Source of the DNA: Lachnospiraceae bacterium
GTDB lineage: Bacteria; Bacillota; Clostridia; Lachnospirales; Lachnospiraceae
Length of the DNA: 64,000 nt
Assembly: GCA_017437965.1 (NCBI GenBank)
Contig: JAFRWN010000149.1
Location: forward strand, 19,220-83,219
Reading direction: 5' to 3'
How positions within the stretch are numbered: the stretch's first letter is position 1; each line of letters begins with the position of its first letter. The notes under the pieces are model-generated. The model ran no database searches and had not been told where the DNA came from. It was given only the letters and a program-made list of their open reading frames with translations. This document shows positions 9,701 to 18,149 of the stretch, in pieces. A program made the translations under genes and the position numbers.

Positions 9701-10803
9701 CCTGCAGTTAAAACAATTCCACCAATAAGCAGGAGTAATGCCAATGACGCAACAGCGATTTTCGCCCATCTTGGCCAGGTATAAAAATCAAGTTTCTTTA
9801 TTTTACCATAACGACGTTTTGCCGGAGGATCTGCATTCAGTTCTTCAATAAATGTTTTAATATCAGGTGTTCGGTCCTCAATCCTTACATTCAATGCATT
9901 AAGGATAGCAATCTCATGCGCAACCGAGACACCCTTGATCAATTTGTGAGGAGCTTTAAGAATATCTTTGCTTTCATTCTCATACTTAACACGGCGTTCC
10001 ATTGCGTCAGGCGGAAGCTTGCCTGTTATCATTTTGTACAATGTTGCACCAAGCGCATAGACATCGGTATGCGGTCCCTGGTCGCCGCGGCTTCTGTACT
10101 GTTCTTCCGGTGAATATCCCGGTTTAATAATTACTGTAAGGCTTCGGCTGTGAGATGTAGTGGCAAACCTGGATGCACCAAAATCTATCAGCTTCAACTC
10201 TCCTTTTGTTGTAACGAAAATATTGTCCGGGGTAATATCTCTGTGGATAATGCCAACAGAATGAACAGCCTGAAGCGATTTCATAACAGGCATCAGAAGC
10301 TCAACGGCAGCATTCTCGGGAATATTCCCTTTTTCCCTCAGATACTCGGACAGAGTCATACCTTCCAAAAATTCCATAACGAGATAGGCTGTTCCGTTTT
10401 CTTCAAAGCTGTCAAAAATCCTGACAATACCGTCCTCATTTTGAAATTTTGCCAGTTTTTTAGCTTCTTCAAGAAATTTCGCCATACCGTCATAAAACTG
10501 CTTTGTCTTTTCTCCGCCCAAAACACTTACCTGATTTTGTCCCGGAATCCTTGTCGAAAACTCGTTTGGCATATATTCTTTAATTGCAACCTTCTGTTCC
10601 AGTTTCCCATCCCATGCCAGATAGGTTGCGCCAAATCCTCCCGAGCCAAGAACTTTTCCTATGATATACCTGTTATGGAAGAGTGTTCCCGGTTCAATAC
10701 GTATCGGTTCATCTGCAGGAGTTCCGACCACATAACCGCAATGCGGACACATATTATATTCATCCGCAATTAATTTCATACATCCCAAACAACGTTTACT
10801 CAT
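6703..10803 (-). CDS. Transmembrane Ser/Thr kinase with PASTA and InlB-type repeats
   Basis: A 1366-residue receptor kinase. Order: N-terminal zinc ribbon (CLGC and CPHC, residues 5-22); Ser/Thr kinase (about 45-325) with glycine loop GSGGFGAT, VAIK Lys75, HRDITPDN (188-194) and DFG (207-209); one membrane helix (about 347-371); four PASTA domains (about 381-660), as in PknB/PrkC muropeptide sensors; seven Listeria-Bacteroides (InlB B) repeats of about 70 residues, each with a GYxFxGWYT core and ending LYAHW or LYAQW; one MucBP-like module; and a C-terminal beta-rich domain of about 145 residues. The catalytic-loop Lys of HRDxKxxN is Thr here. ATG 10803 is preferred (AAGGGA upstream) over an in-frame GTG overlapping the previous stop. 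Last gene of the type VII-like block. It probably senses wall fragments or a surface ligand. Confidence 0.9.
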   Translation of the reverse strand: MSKRCLGCMKLIADEYNMCPHCGYVVGTPADEPIRIEPGTLFHNRYIIGKVLGSGGFGATYLAWDGKLEQKVAIKEYMPNEFSTRIPGQNQVSVLGGEKTKQFYDGMAKFLEEAKKLAKFQNEDGIVRIFDSFEENGTAYLVMEFLEGMTLSEYLREKGNIPENAAVELLMPVMKSLQAVHSVGIIHRDITPDNIFVTTKGELKLIDFGASRFATTSHSRSLTVIIKPGYSPEEQYRSRGDQGPHTDVYALGATLYKMITGKLPPDAMERRVKYENESKDILKAPHKLIKGVSVAHEIAILNALNVRIEDRTPDIKTFIEELNADPPAKRRYGKIKKLDFYTWPRWAKIAVASLALLLLIGGIVLTAGLLYRSSYKDKIVVPDDTVVVPEVEQKAYNDAVKSIEEKKLIATIIGSAETEYIDSSLIILQSPSGGSYLKINGQVELLISKGKLEKGKVPYVVASTEYEAIEMIEASGLKAVVTDRINDDAMAAGLVLSQSIDGGTDVEPGTEVGLVISLGPKAFEMPDVMGKEEAEAEKILTDVGLLVTKTYRTDDSAKVGTVLEQSIGAGEDVVRGDTINLCICTAASTIKVPNVVGKDRKDAKETLEKAGFTVNESEDYSNDVAKDKVVMQTPEADSEQLKNTKVTILISKGARTVDIDFDANGGSVDKNKLTVVFGQAYGELPTATKQGYFFGGWYTAKEGGMRVNSDTLVAVNGSQTLYAQWANSSYKVSFDANGGKASKGSIEAAYDFSYGELPTAERAGYDFAGWYTSANGGERIAAASIVKTSSDHTLYAHWNEANYMVMFDANGGSVSQKSQNVKYLSNYGNLPSATKTGYTFKGWYTRVDGGDNISSNSKVTMTSDHTLYAQWTANTYTLKFDANDGTADQTSKQITFEKQYGNLPGASRNGYGFLGWFTDKVGGSQISDTTILKNAGDQTVYAHWKAGAYTVSFDGNGGVVSKAAISVEHDKQYGTLATAERTGYTFSGWFTSKTGGNEVKSTDTVKITSDQILYARWTINTYEVSFNGNGGSNPKNIAVTYDSTYGSLPTSTRTGYQFSGWYTSSSGGNKVESTSKVSITSNQTLYAHWNASPISVSFNGNGGTNPNSITVTYNSTYGTLPSSTRTGYTFDGWYTSASGGSKVTSTTKVTTTTTQTLYAHWSANDYTYNVEYKSSNGTLLGTDKVTHTFGSTYTVSAKEYAGYVTPSSKSVTWNKTSDTITFSYNPRNMGISVAIYPMSGKTGTDAWMTEKITVEYRNRTANSVQLRFTTELTLKAWSYEWDSVAFNAGVGGNASTNDITIVPADTWSYGVGYARTETATSNWITVTGLSPDTWSLNVFHHLWDDDRTIDINSDGFHNFDVNIAKY

Positions 10804-10820
10804 GTTTTTTCCCTTCTCTG

Positions 10821-12815
10821 TCACTTACTTTCTTCAAATACAAATTTAGCTGCAATCTTTTCATCTCTGAGCGGATCCAGACCCGTTATTTCACACTTAT
10901 TCATATAGGCTTTTTTATTGACCGGAATCTGTCCATCCTGTGCACGGCTTACCATCAAAGCATTTTGATATGGTGTACCCAGCATCCACTCAACAAATCT
11001 GTCAGCTGCTCTTTCTTGGGCTTTACTTCCTTCGCCAAGACTCCATTCATAAGTGAATTCGCAATAAATACTTTTATTATTCGGATAAACATATTTTTTT
11101 TGATAACTAGTCAAAGTAGACTTGACCTCGTCCAGTTTCATCGTTGATGAAATCATGACCGCTGCCTTATTACTTCCATTATCCAAAAAGTCTTTGCTGT
11201 CCGCCCAGCTCCATTTATTAAAATTTTTCAGCACCAGTTTCGAATAATCCTGGTCAAGAGCTATCTTATTTTCACTGATTTTAAAGTCTTCAATTGTGCT
11301 GAAATAGTTTTCACTATATTCAACCGATTCCGCACCTTTAGTAATCACATATGCAACCGGGACAACTATTCCCATCGGAACCTGTTTATGATTTTTATAG
11401 TATTTATCATACTGATTGATAAACATACACTCCTTGGCCTGAGGTGAATCAAATATTTTGTCTACCTTTCTTGCTTTTTCAAGTACATCATCACTCAGTT
11501 CGGTGCTTTCAAAAATATTCGGAAGCTTTCCATCTGATGCCGCCTTGGAGATAGCGCTCTCATATTCCTGCGGAGAAAATGATTTTACTTCAATCTTTAC
11601 TTTTTCGTTTCCATCCGTGGCAATAAACTGTTCTACAATATCCTGTATTGCTTCATTTTCCTTAGAACCGTCCTCAAGACAATACCACAGACTTATTTCC
11701 GCACTCTCAAGATATTTTTCCGTTTTTTTAGCTTCATTCTTTTTAAATAATACAATCCCGCCAATCAAAATAAGTATGCCTGCAGCCGCAATTCCCGCAG
11801 CTCTTTTTATTTTTCTCCTTAATCTCTCTTGCCCAAGTGTAGATACCTTTTTCTCCCCGTTAACAGCTCTAAGAAACTCATTTACATTCTTAAATCTCAT
11901 ATACTTATCAACAGCCATTGCTTTCATTATGCTGTTACTAAGATTACCATCAATCGAAGGATTCAGCTGTGCCGGCGGAACAAGCGTATCCCCGACCTTA
12001 CGGTTTGTAGACTCAGGCAATTCCTTAATGCCTGTGAGCATTTTATATAACGTCGCACCAAGTGCATATACATCAGTCCATGGTCCGATGTTCCGATTAT
12101 CCTTATCATACTGTTCACAAGGAGAATACCCAACCTTCATGATGAGATCAAGGACCTCATCATCCGATTCCGGAATCAATGCCGCCCCAAGATCCAAAAG
12201 TTTTATTTTTATGTTTTTTCCATGACAAATATAAATATTGTCCGGCGCCACATCCCTGTGAATTACACCGCATTCATGAAGAGATTTCAGTGCATATCCG
12301 ATTTCATTAGTTACCATCAAAGCAAAATCAGTAGGAACACGACCTCCATGATGCTTAAGATATTCACTCAGATCCTCTCCATCCAGATACTCCATAACAA
12401 AATATGCTGTATTATTTTCTTCAAAAAATTCATATACATTTACTATACTTCTGTGTGAACCGAATCTGGCCATCGTCTTAGCTTCAACAAGAAATCGTTT
12501 CTTTCTGTACTCAAACTCATCAGATGTTTTTTTTGAAACGATAACTGATTTATCACCCTTGGCTCTTGTCATCAACTTTGAAGAATAGAACTCTTTAATG
12601 GCTACCACTACTTCAAGTTTTGTATCAAATGCCTTATAAACAATACCAAAACCACCGGCTTTAATTGCCTCCCCTACAATATACCTTTTGTTCAGAACTG
12701 TTCCCGGTGCAAGGTATATCGGCTCTTCCGGCTCGGAATTATAGGGCGTTCCGCAATAAGGACATACATTATAAGCCTCTTCAAATTCACTAAAACATGA
12801 ATAACAAAGTTTCAT
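10821..12815 (-). CDS. Receptor Ser/Thr kinase with solute-binding-protein-like ectodomain
   Basis: A 664-residue kinase. A zinc ribbon (CYSC at 4-7, CPYC at 18-21) precedes a kinase domain (about 45-320) with AGGFGIVY, Lys74 in VAIK, HRDVAPDN (186-193) and DLG in place of DFG (208-210). A membrane helix spans about 338-358. Residues 371-664 outside the cell resemble type-2 periplasmic (ABC family 1, maltose-type) solute-binding proteins: SLWYCLEDGSKENEAIQDIVEQF at the start and RFVEWMLGTPYQ with GQIPVNKKAYMN near the end are characteristic. No ABC permease is nearby, so the domain probably serves as a ligand sensor. It sits 16 nt after the FHA gene and just before the PASTA kinase. The substituted catalytic loop raises the question of how active it is. 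The ectodomain assignment is by motif, not alignment. Confidence 0.85.
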   Translation of the reverse strand: MKLCYSCFSEFEEAYNVCPYCGTPYNSEPEEPIYLAPGTVLNKRYIVGEAIKAGGFGIVYKAFDTKLEVVVAIKEFYSSKLMTRAKGDKSVIVSKKTSDEFEYRKKRFLVEAKTMARFGSHRSIVNVYEFFEENNTAYFVMEYLDGEDLSEYLKHHGGRVPTDFALMVTNEIGYALKSLHECGVIHRDVAPDNIYICHGKNIKIKLLDLGAALIPESDDEVLDLIMKVGYSPCEQYDKDNRNIGPWTDVYALGATLYKMLTGIKELPESTNRKVGDTLVPPAQLNPSIDGNLSNSIMKAMAVDKYMRFKNVNEFLRAVNGEKKVSTLGQERLRRKIKRAAGIAAAGILILIGGIVLFKKNEAKKTEKYLESAEISLWYCLEDGSKENEAIQDIVEQFIATDGNEKVKIEVKSFSPQEYESAISKAASDGKLPNIFESTELSDDVLEKARKVDKIFDSPQAKECMFINQYDKYYKNHKQVPMGIVVPVAYVITKGAESVEYSENYFSTIEDFKISENKIALDQDYSKLVLKNFNKWSWADSKDFLDNGSNKAAVMISSTMKLDEVKSTLTSYQKKYVYPNNKSIYCEFTYEWSLGEGSKAQERAADRFVEWMLGTPYQNALMVSRAQDGQIPVNKKAYMNKCEITGLDPLRDEKIAAKFVFEESK

Positions 12816-12831
12816 CGGTTTATTAGCTCCT

Positions 12832-13827
12832 TCAGTTTATATAATCTTCCCAGCTGAAATCTTCCCCGCATAATGGAATCAAAAGGAATACACATTCTCC
12901 AAGTTCAATCTTATCCTTTGCCTTTAATTTTGCGGATGTCATTACATTTTCGTCATTCAGGTATGTCAGGCCACTGCTGGCACCCGGCGAAATCAAAAAT
13001 TCTCTTTTCTTTGGTTCATAGGTTATAACCGCATGTTTTTCTCTGGAGACATGTGAATCCCTTGCGATAACAATCTTATTGGAACTAAGTCTTCCGATTG
13101 AATTGTTTCCAACATAAATATTAAAAGCTTCACCAAAGTGAGGTCCTTTAATACAAACAAGCCAGCCTACCATCGGTTCAGAATTGACAGATGTCGGTTG
13201 TGGAGTACCGGCCCCTGAATCTTCAGACCCGGAATTTGAAGAATTTTTGTTCAGGCTAAAGAAACCAAAAGTTTTTCCTTCATCCTTGGCAACAGTTTCA
13301 TTCACCAGATCACGAACTGTTTCATGTTCATAATTGCCTATCGGATTTATCACATCTTCATTATTATTTATAATTTCTGTTCCCAGTTTAAGTGACTGTG
13401 TACTTCCCTGAACCTGTTTACGATCTAAATCACTGTTTGAACCGGATGGTCTTCCCGACCACACATCAAACGTAGAATTATAATCATAATTTTTATTCTT
13501 ATTTTGTTTCTGGCTATTTTCAAATTCCGATAAACTGTATGTTTTATTGCTTTTACCCGAACTGCTTGAACTTTTGTTTTCGCTGTTTATAGCATCATCA
13601 TATTGTTTTATCGTCTCCAAATTATTGATATTATTATGATAATTGTTATTTATGCCATTTATTGCGCTGGAATTTTCACTCTTTTTCTTTCCAAATAAAG
13701 AATGTCTTTCTTTTTTAGGCTTTGAAGCGTCTTCCTTAAAACCATGTCCTTCAAGACAATGGGGACACAGATTAAAAGAATCCTGATCAAAATATTTACC
13801 GCATGAATCACATTTTACTACATCCAT
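12832..13827 (-). CDS. Zinc-ribbon FHA-domain protein
   Basis: A 331-residue soluble protein. An N-terminal zinc ribbon (CDSC and CPHC) resembles those of the two kinases downstream, which suggests a shared docking or assembly module. A basic patch and a long Asn/Ser-rich, probably disordered linker (about 40-210) with many Thr/Ser residues follow; these are plausible phosphorylation sites. The C-terminal FHA domain shows IGRLSSN (phosphothreonine-contact Arg), VSREKH, and SSGLTYLND where the usual Asn-Gly is altered. ATG 13827 is chosen because GAGG lies 6 nt upstream; an in-frame GTG at 13839 would overlap the preceding stop and lacks a binding site. Probable role: binds phosphorylated partners in the secretion locus. 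Confidence 0.85.
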   Translation of the reverse strand: MDVVKCDSCGKYFDQDSFNLCPHCLEGHGFKEDASKPKKERHSLFGKKKSENSSAINGINNNYHNNINNLETIKQYDDAINSENKSSSSSGKSNKTYSLSEFENSQKQNKNKNYDYNSTFDVWSGRPSGSNSDLDRKQVQGSTQSLKLGTEIINNNEDVINPIGNYEHETVRDLVNETVAKDEGKTFGFFSLNKNSSNSGSEDSGAGTPQPTSVNSEPMVGWLVCIKGPHFGEAFNIYVGNNSIGRLSSNKIVIARDSHVSREKHAVITYEPKKREFLISPGASSGLTYLNDENVMTSAKLKAKDKIELGECVFLLIPLCGEDFSWEDYIN

Positions 13828-13835
13828 TCCGCACC

Positions 13836-14630
13836 TCACTTAATTTTAATTATTGCTACTGTCATATTATCGCGGGCCAGTTTATTTTCTGACGCCTTCT
13901 TTTCCGCTTCACTGTCAAAGAGATTCAATGCATCATTGGGGTTTGAAAAATTGTCAATAATGGATTTAATCTCATTGTCAGAAAGCATTTTATATAATCC
14001 ATCCGACATCAATAAAAAGATATCGTCTTTTTCAGTCTTTAGCGGTGTATCATTATGATCCGTTATCTGAATCCCGCCTACTCCGATATAATTAATTAAA
14101 GCTTCCCCGTTTACTATTTCCTTGTCATATTCTTCCCTGGATATTTCCCCTGTAGAAAGTTTTTCTTTAAGATATTCCTTATAGTTATGGTCAACCGTCA
14201 CCTGAACAAATTCATTGTTTCGAAGCATATACAACCTACTGTCCCCAACAGAAGACCAATAAAAGTCATTTCCCCAAAGTACAACTGCGACCATTGTAGA
14301 TCCTGCATTAAGCAGAGTACCTTTAGTGTCGGTAAGAGAACTCACTCTTCTGTCTGCTTCATCGGCAATATCCCGTAAAAACACTGGAACATTTACATTA
14401 GGGTACAACTTCATGTATTCTTCAATTATACAATTAACCGATGTCTGACCAGCAAGCCTGCCGCCCATATGACCGCCCATACCGTCACATACAGTGACTA
14501 TCGCCGAATCCTCTTTTATGTCATAGCCAAATGCATCCTGTTGTTCTTTTCTGTCACCTATTACCGAAAGAATAGCCAGCTGCATAATATTGTTTTCTTT
14601 ACAATATATTCGTTTTCCTTTTTCACTCAT
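13836..14630 (-). CDS. PP2C-family Ser/Thr phosphatase (first of two)
   Basis: A 264-residue metal-dependent phosphatase of the Stp1/PrpC type. Motifs in order: DRKEQQDAFGYD, VCDGMGGHMGG (metal-binding Asp with the DGxGGH signature), WSSVGDSRLYML, LLMSDGLYKML, and RDNMTVAIIKI (C-terminal Asp ligand). It starts 3 nt after the stop of the next phosphatase upstream. A second possible start lies 15 codons inside, at MQLAILSV, where the conserved domain begins; neither has a strong binding site. It should reverse the phosphorylation made by the two kinases of the locus. Confidence 0.92.
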   Translation of the reverse strand: MSEKGKRIYCKENNIMQLAILSVIGDRKEQQDAFGYDIKEDSAIVTVCDGMGGHMGGRLAGQTSVNCIIEEYMKLYPNVNVPVFLRDIADEADRRVSSLTDTKGTLLNAGSTMVAVVLWGNDFYWSSVGDSRLYMLRNNEFVQVTVDHNYKEYLKEKLSTGEISREEYDKEIVNGEALINYIGVGGIQITDHNDTPLKTEKDDIFLLMSDGLYKMLSDNEIKSIIDNFSNPNDALNLFDSEAEKKASENKLARDNMTVAIIKIK

Positions 14631-14632
14631 AT

Positions 14633-15370
14633 CTAATCTCTCTTACACCAAACTGCAATAGCAGAATTATTATCCATATTTACATTTATACCATTACTTT
14701 GAACAATATCATTCATCATCTGAAGCCAATGATCTACATTTACTGCTTTCTCCAGACATTTACACATTTCATCTTCATTTATCAACTCCCAAAAACCATC
14801 CGAACACAATAAAAAAGCCTGACATTTTCTGAGGGGTATCGGTTTCATCAGTTCAAAAAGAGGTTTTTCCCACTCTATACCCATAACCTTTACCAGCATA
14901 CTTCTGTCAGGATGATTTCTTATATCGCTTTCCTTTATTTCCTTTGAAGCCACTAACATCTGCGGAATACTGTGGTCCAAAGTTCTTTTCATGACCTTAT
15001 TATTTCTGAATATGTAAAGTCTTGAATCACCAACATGGCCAATATATGCTTTATCTTCATCAACAACCAATGCAACAGCGGTCGTTTTCATCTTACTCTG
15101 AGCCTTTTGCCTAATCTGTTCACACATCAAAATATCCTGTGCTGCCATGAATGTACTGGGCAGTATATTTGAGCAATCCTGCATATTTTGAAATTGATTA
15201 ATAAAAACATCACGAACCAGAGAAGACGCCTTATCCCCCATACCATGACCACCCAAGCCATCACACAGAATAAAGGCATGAGCATTGGGGCCCTTATAAA
15301 CACCAATAGAATCCTCATTCACTTTTCTTCTGCCAATATTTGACAATTGCGAAAATGATATATTTACCAC
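14633..15370 (-). CDS. PP2C-family Ser/Thr phosphatase (second of two)
   Basis: A 245-residue phosphatase with the complete PP2C signature: NIGRRKVNEDSIG, LCDGLGGHGMGD, GHVGDSRLYIF, LLCSDGFWELI, and the terminal MDNNSAIAVW. It is clearly diverged from its neighbour at 13836-14630, so the pair is not a recent tandem duplication; each phosphatase may serve a different kinase or substrate. Both are soluble. The gene lies 18 nt after the DUF6382-FHA gene and 2 nt before the other phosphatase, consistent with one transcript. Confidence 0.92.
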   Translation of the reverse strand: MVNISFSQLSNIGRRKVNEDSIGVYKGPNAHAFILCDGLGGHGMGDKASSLVRDVFINQFQNMQDCSNILPSTFMAAQDILMCEQIRQKAQSKMKTTAVALVVDEDKAYIGHVGDSRLYIFRNNKVMKRTLDHSIPQMLVASKEIKESDIRNHPDRSMLVKVMGIEWEKPLFELMKPIPLRKCQAFLLCSDGFWELINEDEMCKCLEKAVNVDHWLQMMNDIVQSNGINVNMDNNSAIAVWCKRD

Positions 15371-15388
15371 TTTATTTCCTCAAATTTA

Positions 15389-16375
15389 TTAAAACGAAAC
15401 TGTATATTCTTCATTAGCAAAAATAATGCTATCACCATTATTTAATTGATACATCTTTTCAGAACTGATTTTTTCACCATTCAATTTAGTTCCATTGTGA
15501 GAATTACAATCCTTTAAATAAAAGAATCCATCAATCAATATTATTTTTGCATGAGTTCTACTTATGTATATATTAGTAATTGACATACTATTCCCACTAT
15601 CCGAACCTATGGTTATTACATCATTCTCAAATACCATACTTCTTCCGGTTTTAGAATTTGTAAGGATCAACTTCGATTGTTCTCCCATAGAAGAAGTAGA
15701 AAAAGGATCATACATCCTGTTCTTCAAATATCCTGGTTCAACTACATTTTTTTTGTTTTCTCTTTTATTATCATATGATATTTCCGATAATTGTCTTAAT
15801 GTAGCAGTTGTATTTTCTGTTTTAACTCCTTTCATCGTCAAAATCATATTTTCAAACTCATCCAAATCAAATGAAGAATGACCGGCAAAAAAAGAAGCAT
15901 ACTCATCAGCAAATGTTCTTTTCTGAAACATATCAAAATCAATATTCTTAGTTATCGACTTAAAAAAGACATGGACAGGATTGCTTCTCTCATTATTGAC
16001 AATAGGCCAATAAATAACAAAAACTTCCTTGGAAACAGGATGAAGAAAAACAGTATCAAGTGTCAATTCCAGGTTGGCTGGGTTAAGATTCATCGAATCG
16101 CATAATCTAATTATTCTGATTAATTGCAACATAAAATCGAGAAACTCATTTTTGCTGACAGTCATTCGAAATAAATCGCCCACATTAATTAAGCCATTAA
16201 TTTCACTTCTGATAATGTTTTTCTTTCGTCCGTTTTCAATATTAATAGGCAAAAAACAACCATATCCTTTTCTGGTCACAACATTAAGCCAGGTCTGATT
16301 AATCATTTCAAAGCTTTCCAAGCTATTTTCAATTATTGTTATTTGCCCTTGTTTTTTTATCTTTAACTCTTTCAT
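15389..16375 (-). CDS. DUF6382-like protein with C-terminal FHA domain
   Basis: A 328-residue soluble protein. The N-terminal 180 residues match what I know as the DUF6382 module found before FHA domains in Firmicutes: a beta-rich start, then FLDFMLQLIRIIRLC, NLNPANLELTLDTVFLHP and VFVIYWPI. This layout is reminiscent of the pseudokinase-like cytoplasmic domain of EssB/YukC, which is otherwise missing from this locus; the resemblance is only by eye. The C-terminal FHA domain has ISRTHAKI and NSHNGTKLNG, but the usual Gly-Arg is IGSDSGN, so the key phosphopeptide-binding Arg is Ser. It may bind a partner without phosphate. It directly follows the candidate effector gene (11-nt gap). Confidence 0.75.
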   Translation of the reverse strand: MKELKIKKQGQITIIENSLESFEMINQTWLNVVTRKGYGCFLPINIENGRKKNIIRSEINGLINVGDLFRMTVSKNEFLDFMLQLIRIIRLCDSMNLNPANLELTLDTVFLHPVSKEVFVIYWPIVNNERSNPVHVFFKSITKNIDFDMFQKRTFADEYASFFAGHSSFDLDEFENMILTMKGVKTENTTATLRQLSEISYDNKRENKKNVVEPGYLKNRMYDPFSTSSMGEQSKLILTNSKTGRSMVFENDVITIGSDSGNSMSITNIYISRTHAKIILIDGFFYLKDCNSHNGTKLNGEKISSEKMYQLNNGDSIIFANEEYTVSF

Positions 16376-16386
16376 CTAATAATCAT

Positions 16387-17775
16387 CTATCCCATTAGCA
16401 TAGCATAATTACATCTACCATAATAATCAAAAACCTCGCTACACCTTTTTTCCTGACCGTCCCAAGGATCAATGCATATAAAATCATCCATAGTCAATTC
16501 GTCAAATGATTTTGCGCCATCTACTCCTACTATAGTCACATAATGTGGATGAGGTAATTGAAGAACTGTAGGCTGATTATTTTTCAAACCTTCATATATA
16601 TCTATAATACATTCTCTGGATTCCACGAGACTCTCAGGGTATTGTGCTCTCATTCTATAGTCAGAGCCCGCACCCGGTTTACTCCAACTACAAGCATGGC
16701 TGCCACCATCTCTTACATCTAAAGGACTTACATCTGTTTCTCCCAACATATTTAGTGCAATCGCATAAGCCACACATGCACAACCATCATTCGATCCTCC
16801 GCCCAAATCAAATTCAGGATAATTACGTTGACTCAAAGCAGAATATGGCTTTCCTACTCCATAAACATCGCCAGAAACATCTTTATCACAAGGAGTAAAA
16901 TTGATATGCTGCTCATATGTAATTCCTTTTTCATCATATAATCTTCTTAGTCTGGCTAACTCTTCTTCTATTTCAGGGCATTTCTTTCCATACATTTTCT
17001 CATACTGCGCCTGAGCATTTTCAAGATTTTGATAATTACCATGTATTTCTTCATAGCTATTTGCTGAAGTTACTGTCTGGGATGCATCAATTGTATTTTG
17101 ATACGGTATCCTCTTTACTTTTTCCTCACACGCCAAAATCTTTTGTAATGATGTTCTTGTTGCTGCAATTATATTAGTAGATCCACATGATGCACTGACA
17201 TAATTACTTCCTCCAAAGAAACTGCTGACTTTGGAAAGATTGCGTTTAACATCATTCAAATTTCTAAGAATATTTTTTTTAAGTATATTCGCCGAACTTG
17301 AAACCGGCGGCAAACAGGTCAATGCTTCAATGACTGTCAATACTCCAATTTCCAAATTCATTGTTTCTAGACCCGATATTTCATTATAAGCCTTGCATAC
17401 AGCATTATAAACATCATCTAATTTACCTCTGCTTGAATTCATCAGGTCAAGCGTTATGTTGACATTATCGACATCTACATCTATCGTATGCTTTTTGTTT
17501 ATACTGGTTTTGTTATAAGTTTTTTTATTACTTCCCGGAACGTTCCACTTACCTGCAAGAAACCCGGAATCTCTCTGGGCATCAGTTAAATCGACTTCAA
17601 TCTGATTACATAATTTACCAATCATTTTATATTGTTCCAAAAGATGTTTACTTCCGGACGTCACGAAGTTGCTCCTCGCCAAATCACTTAGCGCATTCAC
17701 TCCGCTCGTAGAAAAACCCTCAAAAATTGTTCTTGCTTTTGCAAGTGTTTTATGAGCTGAAATTTTGTATGCCAT
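16387..17775 (-). CDS. Candidate type VII cargo with C39-like cysteine-peptidase domain
   Basis: A 462-residue protein without signal peptide. Residues 1-230 are helix-rich, as in LXG-type delivery domains (no sequence-level LXG match claimed). A short coiled region follows, and residues about 315-462 form a papain-like C39 fold. The Cys helix is DGCACVAYAIALNMLG, whose first Cys (C332) aligns with the nucleophile of the C-G-P-T-S-x-A motif; the His is in HPHYVTIVGV (H411, with H409 nearby) and the Asp in ICIDPWDG (D436). The full triad suggests an active peptidase or related amidase. It lies after two small helical genes, in the order used by LXG cargo and their small Lap partners. No obvious immunity gene is adjacent. 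Alternative: a maturation protease of the secretion machine. Confidence 0.75.
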   Translation of the reverse strand: MAYKISAHKTLAKARTIFEGFSTSGVNALSDLARSNFVTSGSKHLLEQYKMIGKLCNQIEVDLTDAQRDSGFLAGKWNVPGSNKKTYNKTSINKKHTIDVDVDNVNITLDLMNSSRGKLDDVYNAVCKAYNEISGLETMNLEIGVLTVIEALTCLPPVSSSANILKKNILRNLNDVKRNLSKVSSFFGGSNYVSASCGSTNIIAATRTSLQKILACEEKVKRIPYQNTIDASQTVTSANSYEEIHGNYQNLENAQAQYEKMYGKKCPEIEEELARLRRLYDEKGITYEQHINFTPCDKDVSGDVYGVGKPYSALSQRNYPEFDLGGGSNDGCACVAYAIALNMLGETDVSPLDVRDGGSHACSWSKPGAGSDYRMRAQYPESLVESRECIIDIYEGLKNNQPTVLQLPHPHYVTIVGVDGAKSFDELTMDDFICIDPWDGQEKRCSEVFDYYGRCNYAMLMG

Positions 17776-17815
17776 AATCTCCTCCGTCTATATAGAACTA
17801 ATAATTGTATTCTTA

Positions 17816-18139
17816 TCAATCATCAAACAAATCTGCACTCTTTGCAACCTTTGCCTCTGCCGCACTAAATTTTTCCAAAAAGTCTTCCATAAAGTTTTCC
17901 AGATTCTTTTCAATTATCTTCTGCTGTTCTTCGATTTTCTTTATCTGTTCAAGCGCAGATGACTGGTATTCCTGAGACCACTTTGAATCCCAGTTTTTCG
18001 TCACCTCTTTTATTGATTTTTTCAAGTCGCTCAAATTTTCTTTCATCGATTTATATGTGTTAGCCACTTTTATTCTGGCTGCCTCGACTTTACTTTCTTT
18101 AGATTGTACTTTTCCACTATCTTTTTTGGGTTTTGCCAT
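17816..18139 (-). CDS. Small helical WXG100/Lap2-like protein
   Basis: A 107-residue, highly charged, almost entirely helical protein. After a Lys/Ser-rich N-terminus comes a helix, the turn-like KNWDSKWSQEY (a WxSxW variant of the WXG turn), and a second helix to the end. ATG 18139 is set by GAGGTG 6 nt upstream; a longer in-frame reading would run back into the preceding gene. It sits between the 100-residue helical protein and the peptidase candidate, matching the place of the second small partner (Lap2 type) of LXG effectors. That role is inference from order and size. Confidence 0.7.
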   Translation of the reverse strand: MAKPKKDSGKVQSKESKVEAARIKVANTYKSMKENLSDLKKSIKEVTKNWDSKWSQEYQSSALEQIKKIEEQQKIIEKNLENFMEDFLEKFSAAEAKVAKSADLFDD

Positions 18140-18149
18140 CTTTTTCACC

